Assembly: GCA_036937835.1 (NCBI GenBank)
Contig: CM072861.1
Span: 6,240,001 to 6,304,000 of the forward strand
Source of the DNA: Pampus argenteus
Lineage: Eukaryota; Chordata; Actinopteri; Scombriformes; Stromateidae
Reading direction: 5' to 3'
Length of the DNA: 64,000 bases
The notes beneath the pieces were generated by a model, which was not told the DNA's origin, did not search any database, and saw nothing but the letters and a program-made list of their open reading frames with translations. Shown here piece by piece: positions 63,445-64,000 of this stretch. The translations under genes and the position numbers were made by a program. The number at the start of each line of letters is the position of its first letter. Positions within the stretch are counted from its first letter, which is position 1.

Positions 63445-64000
63445 AGTAAAGGTTAAATAGCTCCGCAGGGAATTCAGGGCGCCTTCATTTATCAAGTCAA
63501 AACACTCACACACTCAAGGACTCCGGGTCAGCGCGCCTGGCATTTAGCAGGCCAGAGTAAGTGGACCGAGATGAACGATGACATGTAAGTTTGCTGCAGA
63601 AAGTTCACATGCAAAAAACGCTGCTACTTTTGACAAATTACAGATCAGATAACACTGATGTGAGATGCAGGAATTAACTAAGGAAGAACAGATTCATCGC
63701 TGTGCTAGCTGTGTGACTGGGAGGCTTTCACACAGGAAGTTGACTGTGTGCTCACAGGCTCAATACACAGAGCAGTGACTGGCAGACTGACTCATGACTG
63801 GCTTTGCAGAAAAAAAGAAGAAAAAAAAAAAGGGCAACGAGGTCAGATTAACCTCACATGTCCACTTCTGCCAGCACTTCAGGTCATAGCAGCTTGACTT
63901 CCAAGTGTAGAAAAAGATTTGACTGAACAGTTGACAGTCGTATAGGTCAGAACAACTTATTCTTTACTTGTTTGCTTTTTACCATTTTGTATGGCTTGAT
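63445..64000. other. unassigned DNA
   Basis: Nothing recognised. The A-rich run at 63812-63831 is unremarkable. Confidence 0.4.

Overview
The window looks like AT-rich, repeat-rich DNA from a bony fish, probably a percomorph teleost. This rests on interspersed-repeat sequences I recognise as common in teleost genomes, a decayed DIRS-type retrotransposon, two L2/Rex-like LINE tails, a Tc1-like transposase remnant and many long CA/GT microsatellites. There are no bacterial, phage or organellar features. No complete protein-coding gene can be supported. The longest open frame (149 codons, minus strand near 28.2-28.6 kb) has no recognisable domain, and most other frames are chance or microsatellite artefacts. 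The window is best read as intergenic DNA or the inside of a very large intron.

Layout. 0-7 kb: mostly unassigned, with three diverged copies of a short repeat (about 2.0, 3.2 and 3.6 kb) and a GT microsatellite. 7.1-9.8 kb: a minus-strand DIRS-like retrotransposon with readable reverse transcriptase, RNase H and tyrosine recombinase segments, all broken. 10.7-16.3 kb: repeat fragments, the 3' end of a LINE (13.73-14.21 kb), a tRNA-derived SINE head and an AT microsatellite. 12.85-13.15 kb and 21.61-21.87 kb: a duplicated block of unknown nature. 21.3-22.3 kb: a mosaic of teleost repeats. 28.5-28.7 kb: an isolated CpG-dense patch with a good minus-strand splice donor. 29.0-30.7 kb and 39.6-40.8 kb: long pyrimidine-rich tracts followed by purine-rich tracts. 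44.0-44.4 kb and 58.96-59.2 kb: two copies of one inverted-repeat element. 44.7-45.2 kb: a second local duplication. 45.5-45.7 kb: a nested inverted repeat rich in TAAT and E-box words. 47.2-47.4 kb: a second LINE tail. 49.3-49.4 kb: one candidate exon with an eIF4E-binding-like motif. 50.5-50.95 kb: a Tc1-like transposase remnant. 52.2 kb and 63.0 kb: minisatellites. 55.9-56.0 kb: a (CA)72 array.

Nothing here forms a working gene system. The best leads are the duplicated non-coding block, the CpG patch with a splice donor, the candidate exon, the nested inverted repeat and the DIRS element with identifiable inactivating changes. All repeat-family calls are from recognition by eye, without database searches.
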